Assembly: GCA_028753945.1 (NCBI GenBank)
Contig: JAPNXP010000001.1
Location: 2,470,501 to 2,534,500 of the forward strand
Length of the DNA: 64,000 nucleotides
Direction: 5' to 3'
Source: Hexactinellida sp. DTS-2022
Lineage: Eukaryota > Porifera > Hexactinellida
Positions 44,801 to 54,923 of this stretch are shown here, one piece after another (position 1 is the first letter of the stretch; the number at the start of each line of letters is the position of its first letter). The position numbers and the translations under genes are program-made. The notes below the pieces were generated by a model, which saw nothing but the letters and a program-made list of their open reading frames with translations, did not search any database and was not told the origin of the DNA.

Positions 44801-44937
44801 TAAGAAGCCTTACAAATTTTCTGAGTCCATTTATGGATTCGCAGGTATCGATAACCCATAGGTATATAATACATTTGATAGGTCTATCTGCCCTGGAAAT
44901 ACCTACTTCCTGTGAATGGCCCAAATAAACCACTGTG
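41883..44937 (+). mobile_element. Transib element with CACAGTG ends
   Basis: 3055 bp. The left tip reads CACAGTGGGTTATG and the right tip, inverted, CACAGTGGTTTATTTGGG; both are followed by CACAGGAAGTAGG. The spacer between the CACAGTG heptamer and this shared block is 7 nt on the left and 16 nt on the right. The direct repeat GCATGT flanks it (41877-41882, 44938-44943), i.e. 6 bp as read where 5 bp is usual for Transib. The insertion point is proved by restoration of the interrupted P-like frame. One gene inside, with one premature stop. Confidence 0.93.
42487..44604 (+). CDS. Transib transposase (RAG1-core homologue), one in-frame TGA
   Basis: 705 codons from ATG 42487 with a single TGA at codon 578 (44218-44220); the frame is otherwise open through 44604. 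It shares the RAG1-core landmarks: first Asp in IADGLDGSG (Asp267); RSMLDGKMCGILSGAGGAH followed by a CxxC zinc pair (Cys389/392); a DQPSRDGGATSTRNIAREC block typical of Transib; HKLLAH (His600/605), matching the RAG1 ZnH2 pair; and SEEAVEACNKLIRRFRE, where Glu628 aligns with the RAG1 catalytic Glu962. The second acid is probably in KECIDNV (Glu332/Asp335), uncertain. The tail has Cx2Cx3GHx5C (675-689), resembling the CCGHC C-terminal zinc motif of RAG1-like transposases. No RAG2/Kelch partner gene lies inside the element. The TGA removes the zinc pair and the Glu unless read through. Confidence 0.92.
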
Positions 44938-45996
44938 GCATGTGATGATGTAGTAATCTATATGGGGGATGAGATGTGTAACGTAATTGGAGAGCGAATC
45001 TAATAACACGTGAAGAATATTTACAAGACTTAGGGTGGTAATTACTAATTACAAAGATGGAGGAGTTCTTTAACAGGCTCATAATCAAAATTATGTATAA
45101 AGTTTCTGCAATAGTTTGGTAAATTGGTGAACATGTCTAAAGAGGTAATTTTAGAGTTCACTGATTTGGTAATCTAATCTTGCTAGTGGTATGGAAGAAC
45201 TTTGAAAACTTAGCTTAACATGCAAGTCACTAGTAATGTGAATGCATTCTTTTACCTGAGCTATTCTTGAATTGATTTCGACGCGATATGCAGTGACACC
45301 ACTTTCTGTTATACAATGAGTGAAATTTAGATATTCTCTTCCGTGTTAATATATTTTACAATGTCCTCAATATCAGCACACCTAAATTGATCTCGGAAAT
45401 AGAGGAAGTTGGTCAGACTGTACAACACGTTTAGTAGGTGGTTTTCTGATGGATTTAGGAACAGTTGCTTGGCTTTTAGGAAATGAGTAATGATGAATAG
45501 TGGTATAGGATTCATTGCCATATTGAGTCTAGTTTTGTATAAATGACGTAGAATGTACTTAGATTCGAAGTGATCGATACAAATTCTTGAAGAAAAAGTA
45601 ACAGAAAAACCTTCACGGTTAATAAATTGCATCCATCTTTGTCTGAGATCAGTATTGGAAGGAAATGAAAACATTGGTCTCACAGGTCCATTACTACAGA
45701 ACATTTGTGAGGCATTATCTAATAATCAAAACGAAATAAGAAAATTAGTAAATGAGTCCCAATGGAGACGAAACATTTATATTGTATATTATATAATGAT
45801 GCGTGACCTACGTAACATAAGGCCTAGGCACACAAAAACCATGGATAGTCATCAAGGGTATATTTATATCAAACCATAATTTTCAGAAAATATTGTTTAC
45901 TACTTTTCTTCGTTAGCTGTTCCAACTATTAGTCTATTTTACTACTGATTATTAGCAATTGTCTTCTTTACTGTTCGTTTATCTCCTCATGTTTTT

Positions 45997-46571
45997 TCAT
46001 GATATTCTAGACGAGGCAACTGAAACATTATGTCCATTTCCTGAGAGTTGTAACAGGTAAACAGTGTCACTATCAGAATTCCATCGAATGTAGTTGTCAG
46101 GTAAAGTCATCCTATGGAGCCTTTCGGTCAGGTCCTTGAAGTCAATTATCTTGAACATTTCCTCTTCAGCAAATTGTTCGGCAATACTCAGTTTTAATGC
46201 CTTATCGAACAATTCTTGTTCCTTAGATTTATAAGATAGCCGAGTGGGCTTTGAGATACTGGTAGAGAGGTATGACGGACAACCAGGTAGAATACAAGGA
46301 ATAGCATTGTCTACAAGTTTAGCCATTGAACGAGCTATGTGTTGTATAGAGCCATCAGCTTGATGTATTTCAAAGGTTCGTAAAATATCTTCTTCACGAA
46401 AATGCTTAAAATACAAAAGTACATGGAATTTAAGTCAGAAGTACCCTCCCTGCATATTGTTCGTAGCCAATTGTTCGCCAAGTCTGGAGATGTAGGTATT
46501 GAAAATACTGGTGTATACTCTTCACCTTTGTAATTAGATCTGCAATGAGGGACAGAACATGTATTGGGCAT
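45997..46571 (-). pseudogene. Inverted THAP N-terminus of type-2 P-like transposase
   Basis: From ATG 46571: MPNTCSVPHCRSNYKGEEY, VFSIPTSPDLANNWLRTICRE, then after a frame change KHFREEDILRTFEI, giving the full THAP C2CH set (Cx4C...C..H) and its AVPF-type end. It continues through ILPGCPSYLSTSISKPTRLS to NVSVASSRIS at 45997. The homologous part of the 61.7-60.7 kb copy flows directly into the region that here lies on the other strand, starting near 46660. Confidence 0.85.
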
Positions 46572-47222
46572 TATTAGAGACCTTGAGTTAGAGAACAACC
46601 AAAGTGAGCTAATATTGAATAAAAATAACAAAATGTAAAGGAGATATATAATTATAGTTATCAGTAGTTCACTTGGCGTCAGAGCTTTCCTTAAGGGTGA
46701 AAGTATCGAATTATCTCTTGGCATTATCAGTGATATCAGACAAATTGAGACCATTATCGGTGAAATTTCGGCAAGGATACAGTTACTGACCTCCCCAACA
46801 GCATTCACGAAAAGATTTCCAAAGTTACATAACTCCTTAAGCAGTCTATAGAGTTACTTGAAGCAATTTCTAACCCACATCTCACTTCTGAGCCAGAATC
46901 TAATTTTCAATCTGCTGATGAATATTCTGAAACATTTAACAAATTGCTCGTTTACAATTCATTTTGTGCCAGTTAGAGAACGTAACTGTTCATAAGAAGA
47001 GACGTAGATATAACGTTATCACACAAGTTATCGCCTTGAAATCTCATCTCATCTCTCCTATTTGCTATCATTATTTACAATCTCTAGATTGTCTTTCGCT
47101 TCCACATCACAGAAACATACAGAAATTGTACACAAATGTTGGGATAGATAGTGACTATATTACATTCCTCAAACAAGCAACAGTAATTTTACTCTTCAAC
47201 AACGTTATGTGATTGTTCAGAT

Positions 47223-47580
47223 CAGGCTTGGATCGGGTCATCGGGTCAACCGGGTCACAATATTCGCTAAAACTCCGGGTCACTACCGGGTCCGGCTTGG
47301 ACTGGGTCACCGGATGACCGGGTCAACCGGGTCACTTAATTTTGATTTTACCCGATTCTTCACAGTAATGCTAATTAAATTTTATTGGTTTGTAGAATTA
47401 TAACTTAGAAAGATTCATTTAATATAGTAAGTCGTTTAATATTTATGAGACATAGTACTTCAATTGAAATTTCTTTGGTATCGCTGGTCACTGTATACTT
47501 ACTTACCGGGTCAGCCGGGTCACCGGGTCTGAGCTTACCGAGTCGACCGGGTCATGAAATCTTGACCCGGTCCAAGCCTG
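47223..47580. mobile_element. hAT-like MITE with CCGGGTCA iterations
   Basis: Ends CAGGCTTGGATCGGGTCA and TGACCCGGTCCAAGCCTG, exact 8-bp TSD GTTCAGAT (47215-47222, 47581-47588). Arms are iterations of ACCGGGTC(A/G). Confidence 0.92.
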
Positions 47581-48647
47581 GTTCAGATGGATGAGATTCA
47601 CGTGAAATCTGATCTAACTTACAAGGATGGGAAGGTGATTGGGTCATCCGGAAGTCTCAATGAAACAACTTGTACTATTTTAGCCTTAATGGTTTCTAGC
47701 TTGTACAAGAAGTGGTCTACTATCGTTCGACTTATTCCTTGCTCTACAACAACTGCCCGAATCATTTTTCCTAAAATTGAGAGAATTATTCGTGATATTG
47801 AACTTTGTGGTCTACAAGTTCAGGTTTTGTGCACGGATAACTATCCTTTGAACGTTAGTATCTTCAAACAATTCTCTCCAGATAAAACTCTGGATTGTGC
47901 TGTCCCGCATCCTTGTGATTCTAATTGTTTATTGTTTCTCATGTTTGATTTCGTTCACATACTGAAATCTATACGAAATAACTGGCTCAATCTAAAAGAC
48001 TTCAATAAAACTTTTCGATACCCTCAGTTTGATAACATGGACATGATCAACATTGCGTCATTTGAAGAAATTCGTCAACTGTATAGATCAGATCAAAATA
48101 AGATTATTAAATTAGCTCCACGTCTCACAGCAAAATCCTGCTGGCCCTCAACTTTAGAACGTCAAAATGTTGGTATTGCTCTAAAAATTTTTGATGAATC
48201 TACTTCAGCAGCTCTAGAAATTCAGAATTCTTCGAAAAGTAATCCGAAATATCAAACAGAAACTTCGGATTTTATAAAAAACATATGTAACGTATGGAAG
48301 ATATTTAATGTTAATACCCCCTTCAAAGGAATACGCCTAAAGCACCCTTATTCCCTACGACTTACAAACAATGATCCAAGATTTTGTTTCCTCAGTAATG
48401 TTGTGACATGGCTTGATAATTGGAAAGATTCTCCAGAAAGTGGAAAGTTAAGCAAGCAAACGTTCACAAGTTTCAAACATTCATCAGTTGCTCTAATGAG
48501 AATTGTTAATTATCTAACTGGATCTTGCGGATTCGAATATGTTCTAACTTCTTTTCTTCAAAATGATCCGTTAGAGCATCATTTTGGTCTATACCGAATG
48601 ATGGCTGGTGGACACTATCATATCACTTATTGCCAGATACTTGAGAC

Positions 48648-48861
48648 CAGGGGTGGATCTAGGGGGGGGGGGTGCGCACCCCCCCAAAATCTTTATCCTA
48701 TTAGAAAATTTCATTCTATTTTGAATTGTAGTCCCATTTTGTTGAACACTTGGCCGAGAATATTTAATAAAAAAACTCATCCAAAATTTGCACCCCCCCA
48801 AACTACACCCATCCAAAATTTGCACCTCCCCCCCAAATTTTAGTGGCTAGATCCACCCCTG
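48648..48861. mobile_element. hAT-like MITE with G/C-run arms
   Basis: Ends CAGGGGTGGATCTAG and CTAGATCCACCCCTG, exact 8-bp TSD CTTGAGAC (48640-48647, 48862-48869). A short palindromic GGGGGTGCGCACCCCC sits near the left end, and CCAAAATTTGCACC is repeated at the right. Confidence 0.92.
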
Positions 48862-50405
48862 CTTGAGACTGAGCACAGATTGAAACTAGCAAGTGTTTTG
48901 AAGTTATTCAATACTACTGGTACTCCTGAAATAGGCTTAAAAGAATTTCTTGCTTCATTTTCTTCTTCTGTAAAAGAACATTCTGACTCCAACTTGAATC
49001 TGACCGACTACATAATTGAACTAAAGGATATATCTTTTATACAACTTGATTTGACAACTTTACAAAGTTTGGCATTTGTCGCTGGCTATACAGTACACCC
49101 CTATTTCAAACATTCAAAATGCGAGGCATGCCTTAAAGTATTATCTGAGCTCAAAACCTTTGAATTCGAAGAGACTACAGAGAGTAAATTCGTTTTAATA
49201 TCATTGCTTGATAGAGGATCTCTTACTTGGCCTTCTGATCGCGTACTTGAAGCCACTATTTACCTCTGGAGAATATTCGTCAAAATTGAACAACATCCCA
49301 CAATAATGGGAAACTTGATAGCTGGACCTTCTAGAACAATTCTTATTCAGCTTGCTTTACATTTTATTGCTGAAAATGAAAGTGAAGATTGGCGAGATAA
49401 ATGTCTAGTGTGTAAGAGATTGGGATGGGATGTGGTACAGATATTACTTAAATCAACAACAAATTGCTTACTATCTAACAAGGTAAAGAACGTGAACGCT
49501 CTAATCAGATCAAGAGGCGAAGATAAACGTAAATTAAAGAAATTCAAAATCGCTTAAACATAATATTACATTGATTGTTTGTAATTTGTAGAACTCCATT
49601 ATGTATCTTTACTTATGCAGATGATATTGTAACTTGTACAATAGTACAAATAAACTCAAATTACATCTAAATGATGTACTATTTTATTAATGGTCCTCCA
49701 TAGGCTTGATTAAATTCTCAATTGAGAAATAAAATGATGAAAATTGAACCCTTAATATAACATCACTATTACCCTTGTTACACATCCCTGGTCCCAATAT
49801 ATATTTTAGTGCCTAGGCCTTATGTTACGTAGGTCACGAATGATGGTTATGTTATGTTGTTCTAAATTTCATGCAAATTAGTTAATAACTCCCAGAAGGA
49901 AGTGCTATATAGTAGCGCTTTCAACAATTTATAGGATGGCAGTATAAAATATGAATTAATGTCGAGATATTTTGATATATCTAATGAATAAAAATAATGC
50001 TACCGTCATCATAAAATAGGGCCTAAACCACAAAACTACATTGCTAAGGACCTCGAAAATGGTCCCAATAGATTTGCCTTACCTGACTACCTAGTAGTGG
50101 ATATTATCTAGGTGATAAGAGCACTAGATTACACGAAAGAGAGTATTCAAGAATGGCCTCTCTTTTTTTTTTTCATTTTCGGTTAGTTGCCCATCTGTAT
50201 ATTAAGTAGTCTATGTTTCACCTAGTATAAAACGTGTTTTCCGAAAAGTTGTTTTCACGAAATAGGTTCGTGTCGAACTAACCGTATGAATATTTTTCCA
50301 GCGATGTTCGCAGTGGGTCCAAACATGCAGGAAATTTGCTCAAAAGAGTTCAGAACTAATAGAAAATAGTAATCCATGATGGATACATCCATATTATCAC
50401 GAAAC

Positions 50406-50580
50406 CAGGGTTGGGATCAAATACAAATGTATTTTGTATTTGATGTATTTTCCCATGTATTTGAGATGTATTTAAATACTTTCTATATTTTTGTGAAAGT
50501 ATTTGTATTGTAATTTAATACTTTTGAAATGTATTTGTATTTTGTTCAAATACATTTAAATACTTTATATTCAACAACAC
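50406..50580. mobile_element. Truncated hAT-like MITE, GTATTTGTATT iterations
   Basis: Left tip CAGGGTTGGGATCAAATAC is followed by TGTATTTGTATTTGATG-type iterations and then ATACATTTAAATAC. No matching right tip is found, so the element is truncated near 50580. Confidence 0.6.
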
Positions 50581-50713
50581 TAGTCAGTCGGCATAGTACT
50601 ATTAGGGAATAATATTGAACTTGTATTAGTACTGTTGCATAGAATTCTGAGAACCCTGTATTAAAAAACCATGGACGCAATAGTAGCGTAGAATTCTGAG
50701 ATTTTTATGTTAA

Positions 50714-50870
50714 TACATACCATAGAATTTTGAGATTGTGTAGAATAATGAGGATTACTCAGGTATTTTACATACCATAGAATTCTGAGATTGTGTAGAA
50801 TAATGAGGATTACTCAGATATTTTACATACCATATAATTCTGAGATTGTGTACAATATTGAGTTTGCACT
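50714..50870. repeat. ~55-bp tandem repeat, nearly three copies
   Basis: Unit ACATACCATAGAATTCTGAG + ATTGTGTAGAATAATGAGGA + TTACTCAGGTATTTT. The second copy is almost identical; the third is partial and diverged. No coding role is apparent. Confidence 0.85.
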
Positions 50871-51204
50871 ATTATTTTGTTCAAGTACGATGAGTTTCTT
50901 CAGTTTATTACATAAGTCAGATATATTACATCTTATTTTTACTCCCTTAAAATAATATATATAGCTACTATCTTGTGATTAGTTTTTAATTTCAATTTAA
51001 AACACAATAATAAGAGTGTTATTTTAATGAAAAATTCAAAATATAACAAGCTACAACATTTATAATAAAACAATTTACGAACAATCTAAAAGATCAAATG
51101 CTAGAGGGAAAAATTTCCAGTAAATTAACAGGTTATATGTCCCATACTACAATAGTTATTAGTTATACTCTACTAATTATTAATTACCGCTGGAACATAA
51201 ATAC

Positions 51205-53421
51205 GCGACGCCGGAATTAGACCAACATCGAGGTAGGAATTTGATCAATGTTTGAGGTAGGAATTAGACCAACGCAGAGGTAGGAATTAGATCAACGTAT
51301 TTAAAAAATTATTATACAATACGTAGATTTAGAATTGAAACAGTGCAACCATACTAAAATGTAGTCAACAAAGGTGAATACATTTTGTTATTTCTCATCA
51401 AATTCGACAAATTAGGTTGTTATTGTTTCAATAGCACTTATTTACAAAAATCACTAGCTGTACTAGATTGTATGTTTACTCATAGGTATTCTATAAAAGT
51501 CAAAGGAAATGTTACATGATTACATAATGAACTTTGAATTAGTTGAAGGAAAAAGGCTTAACTCCTTTATCAATCAGGAGGTTATCTATACCTAAAAGTC
51601 AGAGCTTCCAAAAATTTACTTACGTGAGGTGTACACTTTATAAAAACCCAGGGTGCAAAGGATTTGCTAAAATAGACGATGAATCTAATACATTATTATT
51701 AACTCATGATCATGATCATGATGAGAATGCTTATAGACAAACGAATTCGTATTAAAAAATAAACTGAAACGGGCTGCTGAAACTTCTTCAGAGAGACTAA
51801 GCCAGGTGTTCAATGAAACCTGTCGTGAAGATCCCGCTAACATTTCAGTAACGTTTAGACAGATGGAGAGTAGTATGTGCAAACGGAGAAGAAAATTACT
51901 CTCACCTCTCCCTCTGAACCCTGGGGATTTTTGTCAGTTAATACCAAATTCGCCATTTGTTCATTTGTGCAAGGGAGCGTTAACAGTGGTGGAGCATATG
52001 CAGTTATATTTGCTCGGACTTTATGCTGATGAAATTGAAAGTTGCTGATCAAATCCAATTTGATGCAACTTTTTACACAGTACCGTAAATTTTTTATCAG
52101 CTCTTTACAATCTTCATATCGTTTCACGGACATTGTATTCCAGCCATTCACGTATTAATGCAAACTAAAACGGAGGACTTATATGCTATTGTTCTGATGA
52201 AAATACGCGAGATAATTCCTGAATTTTCGCCTAAGATTGCTGTTTGCGATTTTGAAAGAGCACCTCGCAATGTATTCTCCCATTATTTCCCTGAGATAAA
52301 TATTATAGGCTGTTGGTTCCATTTTACACAAGCAATCTGGAAGAAAACGCAACTCTTAGGCCTTGCATTAAGGTATAAGACTCATCAAGTATTCGCGAAT
52401 TGGCTTAGGAAACTAATGGCACTGCCACTATTACCTGAAAGTGAAATTTTAGGGGCCTTCTCCATATTAGAACAGGAAATATTTTATCATGATGAAATAG
52501 AGGATCCGCTGATCAGAAAGTTGAAGGTATATTATAAAAAGACATGGATCATAGGACAAAAGGAACTTTCAGTGTTTTCTGCAGAGACTGCAACAAACAA
52601 TGGTGGAGAGGCCTTTCATAAAACTTTGAAATCCGTCATCACAGTTCACCATCCAAATATATGGAAGTTTTTATCTGATTTGAATAAGGTCATACTTGAT
52701 TTTGAATTGGAATACCAAAGATTAGAGCAAGGCCTTGAGATAACAAGAAAACCAAAGAGACAAACATTGGAAAATGCTGCCCGCAGAAATAGATGTAAAG
52801 AAAAATTACAAGGAGGAACATATTCAATTACTCAATACCTCGCTGCTGTCTCAGCAACAATTGATGGCTGTGGAAAACATGCTCTTGGACAGTTTGCAGA
52901 TATTAACACAGAAATTTTAGATGAATCAAACTGTGATGATGGTGATTATACTTTCCACAATACTTATATAATTTGTTGTCATCCAAAACAAGGAACATAC
53001 GCTCTCATTCCTTGTGGTCACGCTAATCTATGTCGAGATTGTGGCCGGCATTTTATTGAAGAGAACATGCTCTGTCCAATATGTCGAACAGAAATAAACG
53101 ACTTGATGCAAATATTTCAATGAGTGTTAAACTCACTTATTCATCACTCATTAATTAATTAACATGATACGCATTTCATAATTATATTTATACTAACATT
53201 ATATAACTTCTTACATAATTATTCAATAGTATATAAATTATTATATTACAAAGTCAAGTCCCAAATATGGTTGGTCTAATTCCTAACTTTAAAAATACGT
53301 TGATCTAATTCCTACCTCTGCGTTGGTCTAATTCCTAACTTTAAAAATACGTTGGTCTAATTCCTAGCATCATGCTAGTTGGTCATATTCCTACCTAAAA
53401 GTTGATCTTATTCCGCTGTCC
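51205..53421 (+). mobile_element. Mutator-like element (MULE)
   Basis: 2217 bp with an exact 9-bp TSD CATAAATAC (51196-51204, 53422-53430), the length expected for MULEs. Tips GCGACGCCGGAATTAGACC and, inverted, GGACAGCGGAATAAGATC. The subterminal zones carry direct repeats of GGAATTAGACCAACG + CAGAGGTAGGAATTAG (51215-51300) and their inverse (53265-53400, with a ~40-bp period including TTTAAAAATACGTTG). Confidence 0.88.
51543..53123 (+). pseudogene. MULE transposase with FLYWCH finger and C-terminal RING
   Basis: The first block, 51600-51725 (FTYVRCTLYKNPGCKGFAKI...THDHDHDENAY), is a FLYWCH-type zinc finger. After a frame change, LKNKLKRAAETSSERLSQ to ADEIESC (51745-52045). After another, DQIQFDATFYTVP with the first catalytic Asp, a TAA stop at ~52086, and FFHGHCIPAIHVLM. 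The 321-codon open frame 52158-53123 gives the MULE core (AVCDFERAPRN...GCWFHFTQAIWK) and a long helical region. It ends in CCHPKQGTYALIPCGHANLC + RDCG...CPICRTEI, a C3HC4 RING of the IAP type. Two frameshifts and a stop make this copy defective although its ends and TSD are intact. Confidence 0.85.
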
Positions 53422-53430
53422 CATAAATAC

Positions 53431-53959
53431 ATGTAATATTCTTCTAGAAAGGTGGATAGTATACTCCCTTATTGCCTAATTAGTGTTCATAAAGTTTATA
53501 GGTATATATAAGGTAGTAGGAAACTCATGAAAGTACCGCCATTCCAAGTATGGTAATGAAAAGTGGTCCGGCTCAACCGCCCAATCGTCCATACAAGTAA
53601 CGGTTTTTCCGGACTAGCCAAACCCCTTATTACGGCCATGTATTATAATTACTATTAAATTATATAAACACACAGTATCAGACACTACAGCTCAGAATAC
53701 ATGCTTACCAATTTAATTAGACGCTCACTGACCGGCATTCTTGCCAGTCTCAATTAGTCCACTCCGGGACGAAACACTAGACTGGAATGAAAGAGCAAGT
53801 GAGTTCGTCTTAATTAAATAATATAGTTGTCAGTGTGTTTAAATAAATAAATAAATATCAATGAAAAGTAAATTAATTTGATGTGAGAATGACCATTGAA
53901 GGAATACTATTCGATTACGCTAACTCCGCTAAGGTTGATTCCATAAGTTGGCGTCTCAC
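53431..53959. other. Intergenic spacer
   Basis: Lies between the MULE and the integrase-OTU gene. No gene or clear repeat seen apart from short AAATAAATA runs near 53840. Confidence 0.4.
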
Positions 53960-54822
53960 TAATTGTCATAGAAGTGACAGGCTCGTAATGATTATCATAG
54001 TTAGCAATGTATAAGGAAATTTAGGATCTCGACTAACTCGAATTAAACTCCACCTTGCTTCTAGTCGTAGGGGTCCACCACTTTTATACTGATTGTTAGC
54101 AATGAAGATATCAGCATCTAAAATAGCAGAAGCTGCCATTATTTCAACATCCCCTTCCCAAGTCTTATCGTTGAGGGTGCAGTGCTCATTCAAAAAGTAG
54201 TTGACTGGAGAAATGCTTTTAGTTCGAAAATACCAGCCTATTTTTGTTGTACCATCGCTCGCTATAAAGCTGGTGATAATATAACGAAGTTGAGCGTGGC
54301 TTTCTTGACATCCAGTAATTATCTTGGAAAGACAATGAAAGAGACAATTACCATCCCCAATAATACTTTCAGTTTCACAGGGTTGGTAGTCACTAAGTGA
54401 GTGTTCAACGATGTTTGCTGGTTGTTTTAAGGGAGACTGGTATAAGAGACCTAGCTTTTCACACAATTCTCTCTGCCATGTTGTAGGTATTATAGAAATT
54501 TTGGGTTGCCTTTCAATCTCAGGGCCTTTATGGAAGTCATTTTCAGGAAATGTATCCCAGAGTACCTTATTGAGGTGTTCCATCGCCTTGTAAATACAGA
54601 AGTGATACAATATAATAAATATAAGAAGAAATAGCATAAATGTCTCACTAACTTACCACTCCATACAACACCTTTTCCATGTATTTTGCTGCTTTTGTGT
54701 CTCCGAAGTTTGGGTAGATAGTCGTGGTGAAACTCAGCAATTTTTCTCGTAACTCCGCTTTCTACAAATTAGATCCCACAATTATTTTAGCTTTATCAAT
54801 TGCATTAATATAAATGTAAATA

Positions 54823-54923
54823 CAGTAAACTCCGCTTAATAGAACGACCAGTTAATTGGTTCTACCATTAATTGGGTCAAACTACTCTCAGACCAAAGTG
54901 AGCCAATTAAGCGGAGTTGACTG
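54823..54923. mobile_element. Small pogo/Tigger-like MITE
   Basis: Ends CAGTAAACTCCGCTTAAT and ATTAAGCGGAGTTGACTG, TA on the left. The same tip, CAGTCGACTCCGCTTAA, occurs at 61805 and 63753. Confidence 0.7.

Larger units (their letters stand above)
39553..45715 (-). pseudogene. P-like type-1 transposase, interrupted by three insertions
   Basis: Start ATG 45715 (MPHKCSVV, then a frame change to RPMFSFPSNTDLRQRW...RICIDHFESKYI). The frame erodes at 45330-45100, then reads RVIRFALQLRYTS...YRLLHHHMP up to 44938. Removing the Transib and one GCATGT restores it exactly: HHHMP|LPSERLLPNLKSESIDS. It continues with LLLDEMHLQQQVQFD, VISDNHQSNVSSF, a small break near 41440, VHLVKNIRNNLL, TDPLERRFSQYRQMSGGR and VEAFKANK to 40127. 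It crosses a MITE and ends LKKNLL-stop at 39553-39555. All DDE acids are still present, so the decay is recent: frameshifts plus insertions. Confidence 0.88.
46660..49557 (+). pseudogene. Type-2 P-like transposase body, two MITE insertions
   Basis: It begins near VISSSLGVRAFLKG (46660) and LGIISDIRQIETII, then RRYNVITQVIALKSHLISP (46990-47060). The MITE at 47223-47580 splits QQRYVIVQMDEIHV, which carries the first catalytic Asp; removing it with one GTTCAGAT restores the frame. Next come VLCTDNYPLNVSIF (second Asp), FDFVHILKSIRNNWLNL, and NDPLEHHFGLYRMMAGGHYHITY (Glu). A second MITE (48648-48861) interrupts ILET/EHRLKLASVLKLF. The C-terminus ends FKIA-stop at 49557 with NKVKNVNALI. Apart from inserts, the inversion and a few stops before 46960, the body is well preserved. 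Confidence 0.87.
45802..49838 (+). mobile_element. P-like element type 2 (copy 2), 5' part inverted
   Basis: Tips CGTGACCTACGTAACATAAGG and the inverse, exact 7-bp TSD AATGATG (45795-45801, 49839-49845). It is inserted in the 5' leader of the type-1 P-like element. It carries two hAT-like MITEs. The THAP-coding start (45997-46571) faces left while the rest of the gene (46660-49557) faces right. Confidence 0.88.
39138..50215 (-). mobile_element. P-like element type 1 (copy 2) carrying nested insertions
   Basis: Outer tips CATAGACTACTTAATAT and the inverse, with a perfect 7-bp TSD TTTCACC (39131-39137, 50216-50222). The inverted arms are ~315 bp (39138-39455 and 49896-50215) and are related to those of copy 1. 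The element now spans 11.1 kb because of a hAT-like MITE (39582-40126), a Transib (41883-44937) and a type-2 P-like element (45802-49838). Subtracting inserts and TSDs leaves about 3.4 kb, close to copy 1's 3.58 kb. Confidence 0.9.

Noticed and set aside
41883..44937. A full RAG1-RAG2 (ProtoRAG-like) transposon
   Set aside because: Only a RAG1-core relative is present. The GGATST-type DQPSRDGGATSTRN block is Transib-like, and no Kelch/RAG2-like frame exists on either strand between the ends.
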